Shown here in pieces: positions 28,901 to 37,685 of a stretch of DNA of 64,000 nt. Where the stretch lies: NCBI GenBank assembly GCA_977017575.1, contig CDRNVI010000019.1:248001-312000 (forward strand), in the 5' to 3' direction. The notes under the pieces are model-generated. The model did no database searches. It was not told where the DNA came from and worked only from the letters and a program-made list of their open reading frames with translations. Origin of the DNA: Paramoeba atlantica (taxonomy: Eukaryota > Discosea). Numbering within the stretch: position 1 is the stretch's first letter; the number at the start of each line of letters is the position of its first letter. A program made the position numbers and the translations under genes.

Positions 28901-31370
28901 TGTCCTTGAACAAAATTGATTCAAAAAGACTCGTTACTTCATAGCATTCGAATTCTTGCGGAAGAGCGTTTGAAGCAGACTGTTGTGTCTTTCGATTTTT
29001 AGCTTCTTTTCCTGTCTTTTTGATCAGACATTCCGAGCGTTTATCGTGTCGAGGTACTTCCAATGAGCTATTCATTTCTTTCGTACAAAGCTTCTCTTTT
29101 TTATGGTTTCTGGTAGAAGAGTATGCATGTAATTCTGATTTGTTTGGAGGAAGAACACCTAGAAGAGATAGCACACAAGGATACTCCACAGCTAATTTGA
29201 GCACTGACGCAGCACGATTTCGCAAATGTAGGGGAAAATCAATTGCACCAATACTGTGACACGAAATATATGTGATCAGTTGAAGGTAATCTTCTCCCCA
29301 AAGTAATGCACTACGAATTTCGTTCCGTAGGAAAAGCACATGAACGATGTTAATTGCTTCATATCGCATGCAGGCGGAAGAACAGGTCAGAAGGTTTGCG
29401 ATGCTGCAAGGTTTCATGTACTTCACTATCGTTGTAATATTTTTCGAATTAGCGCACAATCTCCAAAACATTTGCAAAACCAAGCAAACGAACCTCATGT
29501 AAAGACGACTGGTAATAAACGTTGGACTATCATCTATTCGGTCGGCAATTCCAAAAACGGATGACCGCGATCGTTTTTGACTCAGCAAAACTTCAGCTCC
29601 CTGTGATAGCCTATCCGTTGGATAGTGGTTTGATCCGTCAATTTTGTCATTTAAGCAGCGAGAAATGAAGGGCGACCCCAAATTTAAAGTAGAAAACCAA
29701 GATTCGGGTTTTTCCAAATAATTGGATAAACACGACAATAATTCATGTACCGAGCTAGGGACAACTGAGGAATCGAGGAAATTGTCCTGTTTTCCCAAAA
29801 TTTCTATCAGAGTGCTAAATTCGAGAAAACTGGTATTAAATACGCAATGAAGAACATCCGTAGATGTGCCTTTTACTTGTGCATGTTCATGAGGTTCCGT
29901 ATGACTTTTCTCAACTGGCTTCAAAAGTCTATGTAGGTGATGAGGTTGCGGTGGCAGGCGCAATGTGCGACATCCATATGGTACTACGTCTCGTCCTAAC
30001 ACATAGGGAGAGTAACCCTGCTTTCCCTTTAAGTGACCCCATTGATTATTAGAAAATAACCTCCACATGACCTTAACTTTCAATGTCTCGGGGTCCCAGG
30101 AATCCACGATCCCAAGAATGTCCTCATTATCGCATTCCGGAGGAAAGTAAGGAGGTTCTCCTCCTGAAAGTGAAGGAAGTGGAGTCCATTCCCCTTTGAT
30201 AGGTTTGTTCGGCACAACGTATTTCACGTCCAGGAATGAAATAGTGGAGCACGGCCGTGGTATTTGATGAACTTCCTTCTGACGATTTTCTTCTACGCGT
30301 ATCTTTTCATTGCGTATGACATCGGCCATCTTTTTACATGCACCGCGATCATCCATCAGTAAAAAAAGGAGCCTCCGTACAACGAAGTCTGTAAATTTAG
30401 AATTTATTGCGATTTCCCCCTGTTTATACACATTACCTAATATGCACAGTTTCAGTTGCAAGCGATGCAAAAGTGTGGGGTAGTGCACTTCATATTCAAC
30501 GTACATGCCGCACTGAAGCACGACAGAGTGCTTACAAACTGCGCAAGAACAGGTTTTTGAGACTCGTTCTTCCGGGAAAAAGTTTTTGAGACTCTCCTGA
30601 CGTTGTTGCTCTTCGATAGACTTATGTAAATCCCAAACATCCACTTCTAATAAAATACAATTCAGGTAGGCATCGTAATCATGAAGGTAAGGACGGAAGC
30701 CAAATTTGGTCATAATGTAAAGAATGTAGTGTAACCAAAAACTTTCTTCCTCCCACCGGAATTTGCAATCGAATTCGTCATGAGACTTTGTACTAAGAAA
30801 CTCGCTTTCCACCATGTCATACATATCGCTGCCAGAAACAATATCGCAAACCTCGTTAGCCAATTCGTTCCAAGTTCCACTCTTGAGGTACATGCGGCGT
30901 TCTCGAGATGAAACTGTTGAAACATTTTGAAGAATCGCTACTATACTTCGCAAAACATCAAGCCGTGTCTTTGATCGAATTAAGTCTCGTTTCGTTATTT
31001 CTGTAGAACTCCCAGGGTGAGAACCGGAGCTTGTTTTTGAGCGTTGGGGGAGTTCATACGCAAAATTCCTTTCAGAGGAGAGTTCCGGATCCTCGAATAT
31101 CTCTCTCAAATTTGAATCTTCGTTCACACTAATAGACTCTGTTCGCGAACTACTCAGAACTTGTACTGCTGGCTCGGAATCATTTTCATGTGTTCGCGGT
31201 GCTCTTGGATTCGGCTCCTTGTGCAGGCGAACGTAATACCGCACCAGTCGGCGCATATGGGCAAGCAATTTCTCACGGCGGACAGCATCGGGTTGTGATG
31301 GAAAGTGAATTGGTTCCCGCATTGTGTACCATGGCATGTTGGATTCGTTCTGCGTATGGGAGGATGTCAT
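25995..31370 (-). CDS. DCAF1: DDB1- and CUL4-associated factor 1 (DCAF1/VprBP) homologue
   Basis: 1791-residue substrate receptor of CUL4-DDB1 ubiquitin ligases, expected in the nucleus. The N-terminal two thirds are armadillo-like helical. A LisH motif lies near 1220 (LALLDKILTDSGLLQTAQTL). The C-terminal beta-propeller has the DCAF1 fingerprint GGTLWDTRRS (near 1525) and HRNGSHVIVDTGIWDLRTGS with LLQTVPAFSRCE (near 1560), matching the two WDxR motifs that contact DDB1. It ends in an acidic Ser-rich tail (ADADDYMSSHEDEYIS), as in animal and plant DCAF1. Length is slightly above human (1507). Single uninterrupted frame, ATG at 31368-31370, preceded on the coding strand by a strong pyrimidine tract. 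Confidence 0.88.
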   Translation of the reverse strand: MTSSHTQNESNMPWYTMREPIHFPSQPDAVRREKLLAHMRRLVRYYVRLHKEPNPRAPRTHENDSEPAVQVLSSSRTESISVNEDSNLREIFEDPELSSERNFAYELPQRSKTSSGSHPGSSTEITKRDLIRSKTRLDVLRSIVAILQNVSTVSSRERRMYLKSGTWNELANEVCDIVSGSDMYDMVESEFLSTKSHDEFDCKFRWEEESFWLHYILYIMTKFGFRPYLHDYDAYLNCILLEVDVWDLHKSIEEQQRQESLKNFFPEERVSKTCSCAVCKHSVVLQCGMYVEYEVHYPTLLHRLQLKLCILGNVYKQGEIAINSKFTDFVVRRLLFLLMDDRGACKKMADVIRNEKIRVEENRQKEVHQIPRPCSTISFLDVKYVVPNKPIKGEWTPLPSLSGGEPPYFPPECDNEDILGIVDSWDPETLKVKVMWRLFSNNQWGHLKGKQGYSPYVLGRDVVPYGCRTLRLPPQPHHLHRLLKPVEKSHTEPHEHAQVKGTSTDVLHCVFNTSFLEFSTLIEILGKQDNFLDSSVVPSSVHELLSCLSNYLEKPESWFSTLNLGSPFISRCLNDKIDGSNHYPTDRLSQGAEVLLSQKRSRSSVFGIADRIDDSPTFITSRLYMRFVCLVLQMFWRLCANSKNITTIVKYMKPCSIANLLTCSSACMRYEAINIVHVLFLRNEIRSALLWGEDYLQLITYISCHSIGAIDFPLHLRNRAASVLKLAVEYPCVLSLLGVLPPNKSELHAYSSTRNHKKEKLCTKEMNSSLEVPRHDKRSECLIKKTGKEAKNRKTQQSASNALPQEFECYEVTSLFESILFKDTIDSKRWPTDPGCAQLVQSISHCMSAVPNDDTDHDSMLMFVECIENMVVAQLLLSCKGVLKKANTHIPRKRWLPLLKSKSALCVLSGTAEERATLDLTLMNVRSDLIRELKRADIHIKMLQYISSARNRQRKSTEITIFSCLRWMAWFPAMRSALGLTPYRVGRSALKVYALSEIISKLPDFPLEKQDKTQGMYYFHVTGLIFRFLSLLIRGSCSRNVNQSSPKEKSRKRFPSSTSLSRENISLDTKNIFDIFRYAAGVNAVVKVVDSFTRIKSLVSKQEGFSWITDSWESQLLIGITALVMELIEINEIRDVLLRLGTLTALHELLQPYTRNLIFLNCKKALQRYEHFIPRPIPLESTLLKKKFRTRRNELGSTTEARSIGNNRQLALLDKILTDSGLLQTAQTLRQELNLCAHSSTFPLIETRERFDARSSDSNLSNIDKVPYHMQMDRSMHGTSRATTCTMQPRCISDSKLNKTSTYHNIFQYSEVKAISLAFANWESDVAHVLRSSNNHTTFIGTSSGSVVAYGRDLLLEIVETYEEGRSYTADTVVRDLINAQSSTFDFSASERTTARTNHTVDEIQTHCRLPITSFAVSEAVIVKRYPFEATNQFTIGSSWQPQFGNVQDALLLVTKYSSSRWENAPPTYALVDFEQENIISTYSSFPVCQMKDPTYSSVWKLEEVRESCLSMNDQLLLCGGTLWDTRRSARKPPVHLFDRIDEGSCLFHRNGSHVIVDTGIWDLRTGSLLQTVPAFSRCETLMSPDSSVLLAYSSLQLSAYNSKTYAHENVILDYHNERSRIIGVISIAGRDASSIGAIVWNTGGSHMDELDRIDHSSNESTFTTFLHAGSAPSMLQPNEYDRYTMGAVDTNYGPTRTQSTIENTSNTRFSDSQLSDSTSEASTWESDIGSGALDSYEGLFADADDYMSSHEDEYISTILSTSDDERDMSTTSSSIGSLDMGDEQAYSTAS

Positions 31371-31893
31371 TGGAAAAAGAAGAGATAAGGAAACGGGCGT
31401 AAATAATTTTGAAGTGGAGTTACTTTAACTATGTTAGATCACTGAGTTATCTACAAAAATGCGAGCATACTACAGGGGCTGCGGGTGCTGTTTCAGCGCG
31501 GTTTCGGCACGGTTTCAACGCGGTTTCGCGGGACACTAGAAACATGCATTATTACATCGTAATTTGTGGGTGATTCTTTGGACACTCAACATTTGAGCAA
31601 TTGGTTCAAAAAAAAGGAAGTCGGGATTACTTACAAGTCCTTTTCCCAGTATGTAGTTCAATATTGTACTGGACTACAATTGCGAAAGCATGTGAAGTAT
31701 CCAAAGATCGGGCACGTTCGTCTATTGACGATGTTTGCTTCTTACCAGGACTTGACAGCATGCATACGTTTGAAAGCTCTAGTAGACTTCACGGCGTGTA
31801 AACTCCCATCACAATCTGGTGAAAGCGAATTTCATTGGGACATCCAAAGTCAGTGGACCAATGCACGCAATATAGCAATGCGCAGCTGTGGTC
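31371..31893. other. Intergenic with short CGGTTTC iterations
   Basis: Spacer between MUS81 and DCAF1. At 31482-31528 three close copies of a nine-base C(G/A)CGGTTTC motif occur. A 112-codon plus-strand frame (31566-31904) exists but has no ATG start and no homology I recognise. Confidence 0.4.
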
Positions 31894-33663
31894 CTACGAA
31901 GTAAACAAATGATAAAGCGTGCTACTGATTGAGTCAGAACATATTCTTAACGATTGAGTTCGACTTTCCGAAATGCAATCACTTTGCATTGGCTGTGTGT
32001 TGTCGGGCATCAAATCTTTGTCTAAGAATGTCAGAGCGAATTCAGCACTAAGGCGATCCCTTTTTGACTCAACATTCTTAAAATAGCGTTTTAATTCTAA
32101 AGGGGAACGGAAAAAAGTGACTATAGAGTTCGCGGTTTCGGCGCCCACCTGTGGAACATGACATAGCATGCGGTAAAAACTCTGCACACGTTTATCGGTA
32201 TTTCTCATATTATTTACGTGCTGCGTCCATTTCTCTCGGCTACCCGTAAAGACAGATTCGCCTCTATGTTCGCTTCCAGGTAGAATATCCGTCTCTTCTC
32301 CTGGACACGTGGTATCAGCAGGTAAACATATTTCTATATTAGGTTTGCCGGAAGAAATTCTAGAACGTTTCATAGTATGGTGAAACACAGCAGCCTTATC
32401 TACTCTACGTGCTGCTAGCGTGTTTCTCATGGCGGCACTAATTTTTGAGGAAAGTTCGAGGAGAGTTCTAGCGGATTCCTCCATATTTTGTGTGCATATT
32501 ACAGTGAAACCATCTCTAAGTAGAAGCGAATGAATGGAGGCATTTAGAGTAGACTCACTCAAGATTGAATAACGTCCTTTGTGACTTTTTTCTATATTTC
32601 CTTCAATGAGGTACATTACGAAAGGTATGCAGCAGCGCAATAGGCCGACTCTTTGGTCATAAAAACGACCGTCAATTATGCTTGCAGAAAGATCCTGGAT
32701 GGTTTTCCTTTCTATTATATACGGCAACATTCGATTTATTCTATTATAATTTGATGTTTCCGAATATGTCCACACTATGTCTCCTATGGGTAGTTGCTCT
32801 AGTTGAATAAATTGATCATGCTCACTCACACGTGCTATTTCGGATTGATCGTTCAATAATAGCTCTAGGACCTCATCTGTCGGTGAGCTGCGTCCTTTAT
32901 AAACACCAGGTGCTTTTGCAAGCTTACCTTGAGTTGGCCCACCCATCGTAATTTTACGATTCCCTTTGAAGACTTGGCGTAGATTTTCAACTAAGGCTTT
33001 TAAGTTCGGGTCCTCGCGACGGTCGAATATAATGCTTAAATTCCGAAAAGATGTGCAAACATTTGATAATGGAATCTTTTTTGCGAACATGTTGAATCGT
33101 ATTTTGTGGCTCGACGAATCGAAATAGCTAAGGTTCACGTGTGGAGCTGGACTATGTAACTTATTAAATAGATCGCCACGGGCTATGGTTATATGGCTTC
33201 TTTCCTCACACAATCCAGCGTCGAAATCTTGATCCAAACGGTTATGCTGTATTTCATTTCTGTTATGCGTTGCAATATAATGGATATCAAGATTCTGTTT
33301 TCCAGTCTCAGAAGAGAGTGTTGTGTCATCCAGCATTGTAGGACACTTTCTATAACTTTCTATAACTCTTCTGTGGGAAGATGCATTTTGTCGATCCCAC
33401 TCGGCTTTAAGGGCCTCCAAAACGTTTCCTTGTACGCCGTTAATTTCCGCTAATTCCTTGTAAGGACTTTCTATTTCAAGGGGATATCTACTCAATCCTG
33501 CGTAGGCAGCTTTCAAGTGTTGGCTTTTTCGCTCAGGGGTAAGATTTTCTAGCAAGCTTTCGGGACTATCATGAGATGTGGCAGATTTCTGAACTTTCAG
33601 ATCGCATTTTTCCATAGCTTCCTCCAGAAGGCGGAGAAGACTTTCATTAGCGCGTTGCGACAT
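31894..33663 (-). CDS. MUS81: Crossover junction endonuclease MUS81
   Basis: 589 residues from the ATG at 33661-33663; upstream in-frame codons include another ATG but look non-coding. Structure-selective nuclease acting with an EME1/MMS4 partner on branched DNA and stalled forks. The N-terminal winged region has HLKAAYAGLSRYPLEIE. The ERCC4-type nuclease domain has LPIGDIVWTY and the catalytic IIERKTIQDLSASIIDGRFYD (ERKxxxD near 315). A C-terminal helix-hairpin-helix has FYRMLCHVPQVGAETANSIV. All catalytic positions I can judge are present. The insert after the nuclease core is longer than in animals. Confidence 0.9.
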   Translation of the reverse strand: MSQRANESLLRLLEEAMEKCDLKVQKSATSHDSPESLLENLTPERKSQHLKAAYAGLSRYPLEIESPYKELAEINGVQGNVLEALKAEWDRQNASSHRRVIESYRKCPTMLDDTTLSSETGKQNLDIHYIATHNRNEIQHNRLDQDFDAGLCEERSHITIARGDLFNKLHSPAPHVNLSYFDSSSHKIRFNMFAKKIPLSNVCTSFRNLSIIFDRREDPNLKALVENLRQVFKGNRKITMGGPTQGKLAKAPGVYKGRSSPTDEVLELLLNDQSEIARVSEHDQFIQLEQLPIGDIVWTYSETSNYNRINRMLPYIIERKTIQDLSASIIDGRFYDQRVGLLRCCIPFVMYLIEGNIEKSHKGRYSILSESTLNASIHSLLLRDGFTVICTQNMEESARTLLELSSKISAAMRNTLAARRVDKAAVFHHTMKRSRISSGKPNIEICLPADTTCPGEETDILPGSEHRGESVFTGSREKWTQHVNNMRNTDKRVQSFYRMLCHVPQVGAETANSIVTFFRSPLELKRYFKNVESKRDRLSAEFALTFLDKDLMPDNTQPMQSDCISESRTQSLRICSDSISSTLYHLFTS

Positions 33664-33791
33664 TACATGTAGTAAAAACAACCTACACTTGAAATCACTA
33701 AAAATCATTTTCCCATAAAGGGTCCTTTTCGGGAAAAATATTGGAAGCAATAAATACACAAGAAAGAGTATGAGTCACGTTTGGATGACTA

Positions 33792-35711
33792 TTAAGACGA
33801 AAAATAGCCATTGGAATGCGCGTATGACACAAGTCTTTCCAATAAAACAGAGCTGTGTATGGGAATCGTTGAAGCAAGGAATCTTCCGTATGCTGGAGCA
33901 CTGTTTGCGTTTCCTGCAGTATAGAAGGGCGCGGGTCCATCGCAGACTGCAAACTGTATGAGTCTTTTATCGTGTGCCTTGGTCTCGTGTTTGGTTTCAG
34001 TGAAATTAGTGGTTTCCTCAGTGCGACATTTCTTCGACACAGGTTCTAACCTTTGTACGATAAAATGGGTCATATGTTGATTGACAACTGGGCGCACGCC
34101 AGACAACCCAGTGCGGAATGCACTACTAATTTTCATGCAATTCTCTGCATTGATCCCAGATACCAGACCATCATCATTTACGCCCATGAATAAGATACCT
34201 CCGTAGGTGTTCAGAAAAGATGTTGCATACGTACATGCTCGTTGAACATGTACTCTTAGGATCTTTGAGGTACATGTATCATCAATGGAAGGTGATTTTT
34301 CGCGAGTACCCGCGTCGGTTTTATGAAGCTCGTTTTCATCGGAGGCACTGCTAGATTTAAATTCCCGAAAAGACGTTTCGAAGGACTGGTTACCGTTGAG
34401 CTGGTCACCTACTCTGAGTACAGTCGTCTGCCGCGAGAACAGTTTCAGTAATTTTTGCTTGCAAAGTTTACCTGAAACAGAAAAAGCTGTGCGCGTCCGA
34501 TTATTCATATTGCTAACAATGCCTGCTATGCATTTAGTAATGTCCATATTTCGTGGAAGTCCGCTAGATTTTTCACGTATCGAAGATGAGGAAGTTGCAT
34601 TTATTGGCAAGGTATCCTCGGTCTCACCAATTCGGCTCATGTTGTTTAACATGGCAAGTTTTTGTATCTGTCTCAGTGTAGAAGACAGAGAAGGGGGCGT
34701 GTACAATACATGTAATTGGAGTTCGTGCAACCGTATACAGACGTTGGGTAAGACACATTCGCTTTCTTTGCGAGCAGCGTCGTTCGATGTAAAATTTAAT
34801 GCATCTAGAGGAGTTTCCTGTTGAAGGTTCGAAAAAGCGCCTATTCCGCATTCTACAACTACGTTGTAAAGTGGACACTGCGGTTTCCTCGTAGTGTTTT
34901 TCCAATTGCACGCATAAGCTGCTTGCAATGCCCGGCTTCCCCCCACCCGAATCAGTGAAGTTGTATCCAAGTGATAGCTCATTCGGCTGAAAGTGCTGTA
35001 TTCAAGATTTGTGTAGATTTCCGAAGCGACCTTGTGGTTTTTTGCGGGAGTTCGTATGTAGCCGACAGTCACAAGACTTTTTTGTTTTCTGTTCCGGGCA
35101 GCTAAAAACCAGCGATACATTTTACACGGTGAGTACGTTGTGCATCCTTCGTCGGGACAGATGGCAACAACGGTTAGGCACAACAGCACATAATTTCCCC
35201 ACTGAGATTCGCGACCAAGAAACTGTTTACCGGGATGCATAAGAGTCCGAAGTACTGGAATGGCAAACAGTTGGAGTATTCTACCAAATTGCGCGCTCCT
35301 GGTACAATTTACATCCGTAGAATCCAATGTATTGAGTCTATGCTCGTTGTCTATAGTGTAAATTATCCTATCAAACGCGCTACATCGCATCAGATTCGGA
35401 TAATATTCAGCTAATGAATTCTGTATGCGAAGCCGAAGAATAATTTCGTATCCTTCCGTCTTCCTTTCATAGTCTTCTGGAAAAATCTCCTGAATATTTC
35501 TGGGATCTGTAGGAGGCACGATTTGCTCTGTGAGCAAAGCATCAATGTAGATACAATAACTATCCCGCAGTGCACGCCAATCCGGAGAGGTGTACGAACT
35601 AATACGAATTATGTCTAGGACGCCTCCGTTCGGTGTGTTTAGCAAAGCGCATATGTATGCAGTAGTTTGACGAATATTTTCCGCTTCGACCAAAAAATGC
35701 GATCGAGACAT
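33792..35711 (-). CDS. AlbA/Schlafen-type protein with two AlbA-like segments
   Basis: 639 residues. The C-terminal AlbA_2 (Schlafen) core is clear at about 450-525: FETSFREFKSS, then an insert, then ACTYATSFLNTYGGILFMGV and NDDGLVSGI. This matches the family pattern ExxxEFK...FxNTxGGxLxxGVxDDGxVxG. The N-terminus has a second, weaker match (FLVEAENIRQTTAYICALLN then TPNGGVLDI). That suggests an internal duplication or a pseudo-dimeric arrangement, as in Schlafen cores. Schlafen proteins cleave tRNA and rRNA; bacterial AlbA_2 proteins are often transcription regulators. Catalytic acids cannot be assigned here. Function unknown; nuclease or nucleic-acid binding is an inference. Confidence 0.65.
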   Translation of the reverse strand: MSRSHFLVEAENIRQTTAYICALLNTPNGGVLDIIRISSYTSPDWRALRDSYCIYIDALLTEQIVPPTDPRNIQEIFPEDYERKTEGYEIILRLRIQNSLAEYYPNLMRCSAFDRIIYTIDNEHRLNTLDSTDVNCTRSAQFGRILQLFAIPVLRTLMHPGKQFLGRESQWGNYVLLCLTVVAICPDEGCTTYSPCKMYRWFLAARNRKQKSLVTVGYIRTPAKNHKVASEIYTNLEYSTFSRMSYHLDTTSLIRVGGSRALQAAYACNWKNTTRKPQCPLYNVVVECGIGAFSNLQQETPLDALNFTSNDAARKESECVLPNVCIRLHELQLHVLYTPPSLSSTLRQIQKLAMLNNMSRIGETEDTLPINATSSSSIREKSSGLPRNMDITKCIAGIVSNMNNRTRTAFSVSGKLCKQKLLKLFSRQTTVLRVGDQLNGNQSFETSFREFKSSSASDENELHKTDAGTREKSPSIDDTCTSKILRVHVQRACTYATSFLNTYGGILFMGVNDDGLVSGINAENCMKISSAFRTGLSGVRPVVNQHMTHFIVQRLEPVSKKCRTEETTNFTETKHETKAHDKRLIQFAVCDGPAPFYTAGNANSAPAYGRFLASTIPIHSSVLLERLVSYAHSNGYFSS

Positions 35712-35763
35712 TTCTCAGCAATCGTTACCTCTTTAATCAGAGAGCGCTAGTGAGCTTTGCGTC

Positions 35764-36057
35764 TTAAGCCAATGTTGCGTCACAAATCATCCGAGGATAA
35801 GCGGTGTCACGTAAAAAAATTCTTAAGAAATTATAATGCTTTCCAAAATGGAGGAAGAGATAAACTAATATTTGTTCTGATAGTATCATAATATCCATTA
35901 TGAAGTACAAAGCATGTTTATGCGAAATTTCTATGCGAAACACCAGCACAATACATAAAAATGATGCGACTAAAGTAATGTAGTAATACCATGAAGTATT
36001 TCTGAGAAATACAAGAAATTTTATTCCGAGAAAGATCGTCCCGGACGAAATGTTCAA
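35764..36057 (-). CDS. Possible small hydrophobic protein (uncertain)
   Basis: A 97-codon frame rich in hydrophobic residues, with two likely membrane segments (YYYITLVASFLCIVLVF and IMILSEQILVYLFLHF). The frame has no ATG at its 5' end. A different frame slightly upstream begins with ATG (MSMVLKTVEHFVRDDLSRNK). It could be a frameshifted or spliced small membrane-protein gene, or just AT-rich noise. Orientation matches its neighbours. Confidence 0.25.
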   Translation of the reverse strand: MNISSGTIFLGIKFLVFLRNTSWYYYITLVASFLCIVLVFRIEISHKHALYFIMDIMILSEQILVYLFLHFGKHYNFLRIFLRDTAYPRMICDATLA

Positions 36058-36342
36058 CGGTTTTTAAAACCATTGACATTTAGAGCCACTGGATATCGCC
36101 TACTCCTCTAAAGCACCATATACATGATGCACATGTTCGCAAAAAAGAGAATTTTGTACAAAACAAAGAGTCACAAATTCTTCATAAAGCAGCAACGCCC
36201 AAGTATCGCCGTTGGCTTGCTAATCAGTCTAAAGCAACAATGATTTTGGTGCCCCCTTTTTCTGTAACAATCTTTTCTGTAGCAAATACGTCGCCCACGT
36301 ATTTCACAACCATACAAGAGCCCAAAAATTAAGCAAGTACTC

Positions 36343-37485
36343 TTACTCAACAGGTGAAGATCGGGGCTCAAGAGGGGGGGACCATGCAGGTGTCCGCCGA
36401 TTCATAATTTGGCTTTCACCAGGGCTGTTGCTCCCAGGGGTGGTCATACCTCCTCGCGTTATTACGCCAGTCAAATGTCCTTCAAGAGTCGACGTAACAA
36501 ACTGAAAAGCCTCTTCTACACTGTCCGTAAAGCAAATGTCGTCAATGTCGTCCTGTGAAATGGTTCCAAGATCTGCAAGCGCTTGCCAATTCAACACTGT
36601 CTTCCAGTAGGATGCCCCAAAGAGAACAATGGGCATTCTCTTTACCTTCCCTGTCTGCTTTAACGTTAGCATTTCGAAGAGCTCATCAAAAGTGCCAAAA
36701 CCTCCAGGAGCAATCACTAACGCTTTCGCACAGTACATCATCCAGAATTTCCGGGTGAAGAAATAGTGAAACTCAAATGCGAGGGAGGGGCTCACATGGT
36801 GGTTGATCCCTTTCTCAAACGTCAACGAAATCGCCATCCCCATGCTTTGTGCCCCGGGTACCTGACGTGCCCCTCGGTTTGCGGCCTCCATGAACCCCGG
36901 ACCTCCACCTGTACAGATCAGCAATGGCTGCGCCACGGCATCCTCGGTGGCGTAATCCCGGGCGTACATCGGGGGATTTTGTTCCAGCTTCCGGCGTAGC
37001 GTTTCATTGTTCGTGGCCCACTCCGTGAGTCGGCGCGCGAGTTCCTGAACGCCGCCGTAGAGCTGCCCCATCCACCGTGTGCGCTGCAACTTGCGGAGCT
37101 CACCCTGCAGCTTTGTCTTCTCCTCCCCGTCGACGGCGTCAATCTTCGCGATGAGATCGTTCTCCGTACGGGCATAGTCCTCCGGGCTCATGGCACGTGC
37201 GGAACCAAAAAACAGAATTGTTCCCATGACACCGCTCTGACTTAACCGCTGGGCGGGTTCCTCGAACTCGCACATAATTCGAATTTGTCGTGCCGCGTGG
37301 GACTCCATGAAGGAGTCGTTACGGTAGGCCTTTATGGTAGATACCATTCGCTGGGAAGTGGTTTCACTCATGATGTACGGCGCATCTGCGTCACCAGAAC
37401 GTGCAATAGTGCTCGTGGTCCTTTCCTCGAGCCCGGTGGCTTCCAATGTGGGAATTAGCAACTCGTCTAGAATGGAATTGCTCAT
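36343..37485 (-). CDS. LOG-family (lysine decarboxylase-like) nucleotide phosphoribohydrolase
   Basis: 380 residues. The LOG fold is identified by GGGPGFMEAANRGA near 190 and the signature PGGFGTFDELFEML near 260, with TLKQTGKVKRMPIVLFGASY after it. Family members hydrolyse N6-modified or plain nucleoside 5'-monophosphates to the base and ribose phosphate; the plant enzymes activate cytokinins. This protein is about 150 residues longer than plant LOG. It has an N-terminal extension and a helical insert (YARTENDLIAKIDAVDGEEK) after the first strand motif ILFFGSARAM, like some larger bacterial members. The older name lysine decarboxylase is misleading. The 3' half is GC-rich. Confidence 0.82.
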   Translation of the reverse strand: MSNSILDELLIPTLEATGLEERTTSTIARSGDADAPYIMSETTSQRMVSTIKAYRNDSFMESHAARQIRIMCEFEEPAQRLSQSGVMGTILFFGSARAMSPEDYARTENDLIAKIDAVDGEEKTKLQGELRKLQRTRWMGQLYGGVQELARRLTEWATNNETLRRKLEQNPPMYARDYATEDAVAQPLLICTGGGPGFMEAANRGARQVPGAQSMGMAISLTFEKGINHHVSPSLAFEFHYFFTRKFWMMYCAKALVIAPGGFGTFDELFEMLTLKQTGKVKRMPIVLFGASYWKTVLNWQALADLGTISQDDIDDICFTDSVEEAFQFVTSTLEGHLTGVITRGGMTTPGSNSPGESQIMNRRTPAWSPPLEPRSSPVE

Positions 37486-37685
37486 CTCGTGAGAGAACGT
37501 TTAAGAAATACTGAAAAGGTTGACTTCCTTTTACGTCAATAATAAAAATGGCTCTGACCTGTAATAAAGCATACACTTCATTACAATAATTTATTATGCC
37601 TTATACTTAGAGAATATAAATAAAACGTAATTTAGTACTGCAAATTGGAAATGTACACTACATTTATGTATGTATGCTCGACTCC

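Noticed and set aside
31566-31904. 112-codon plus-strand frame between MUS81 and DCAF1
   Set aside because: It has no ATG start, shows no recognisable motif and lies on the opposite strand to all neighbours.
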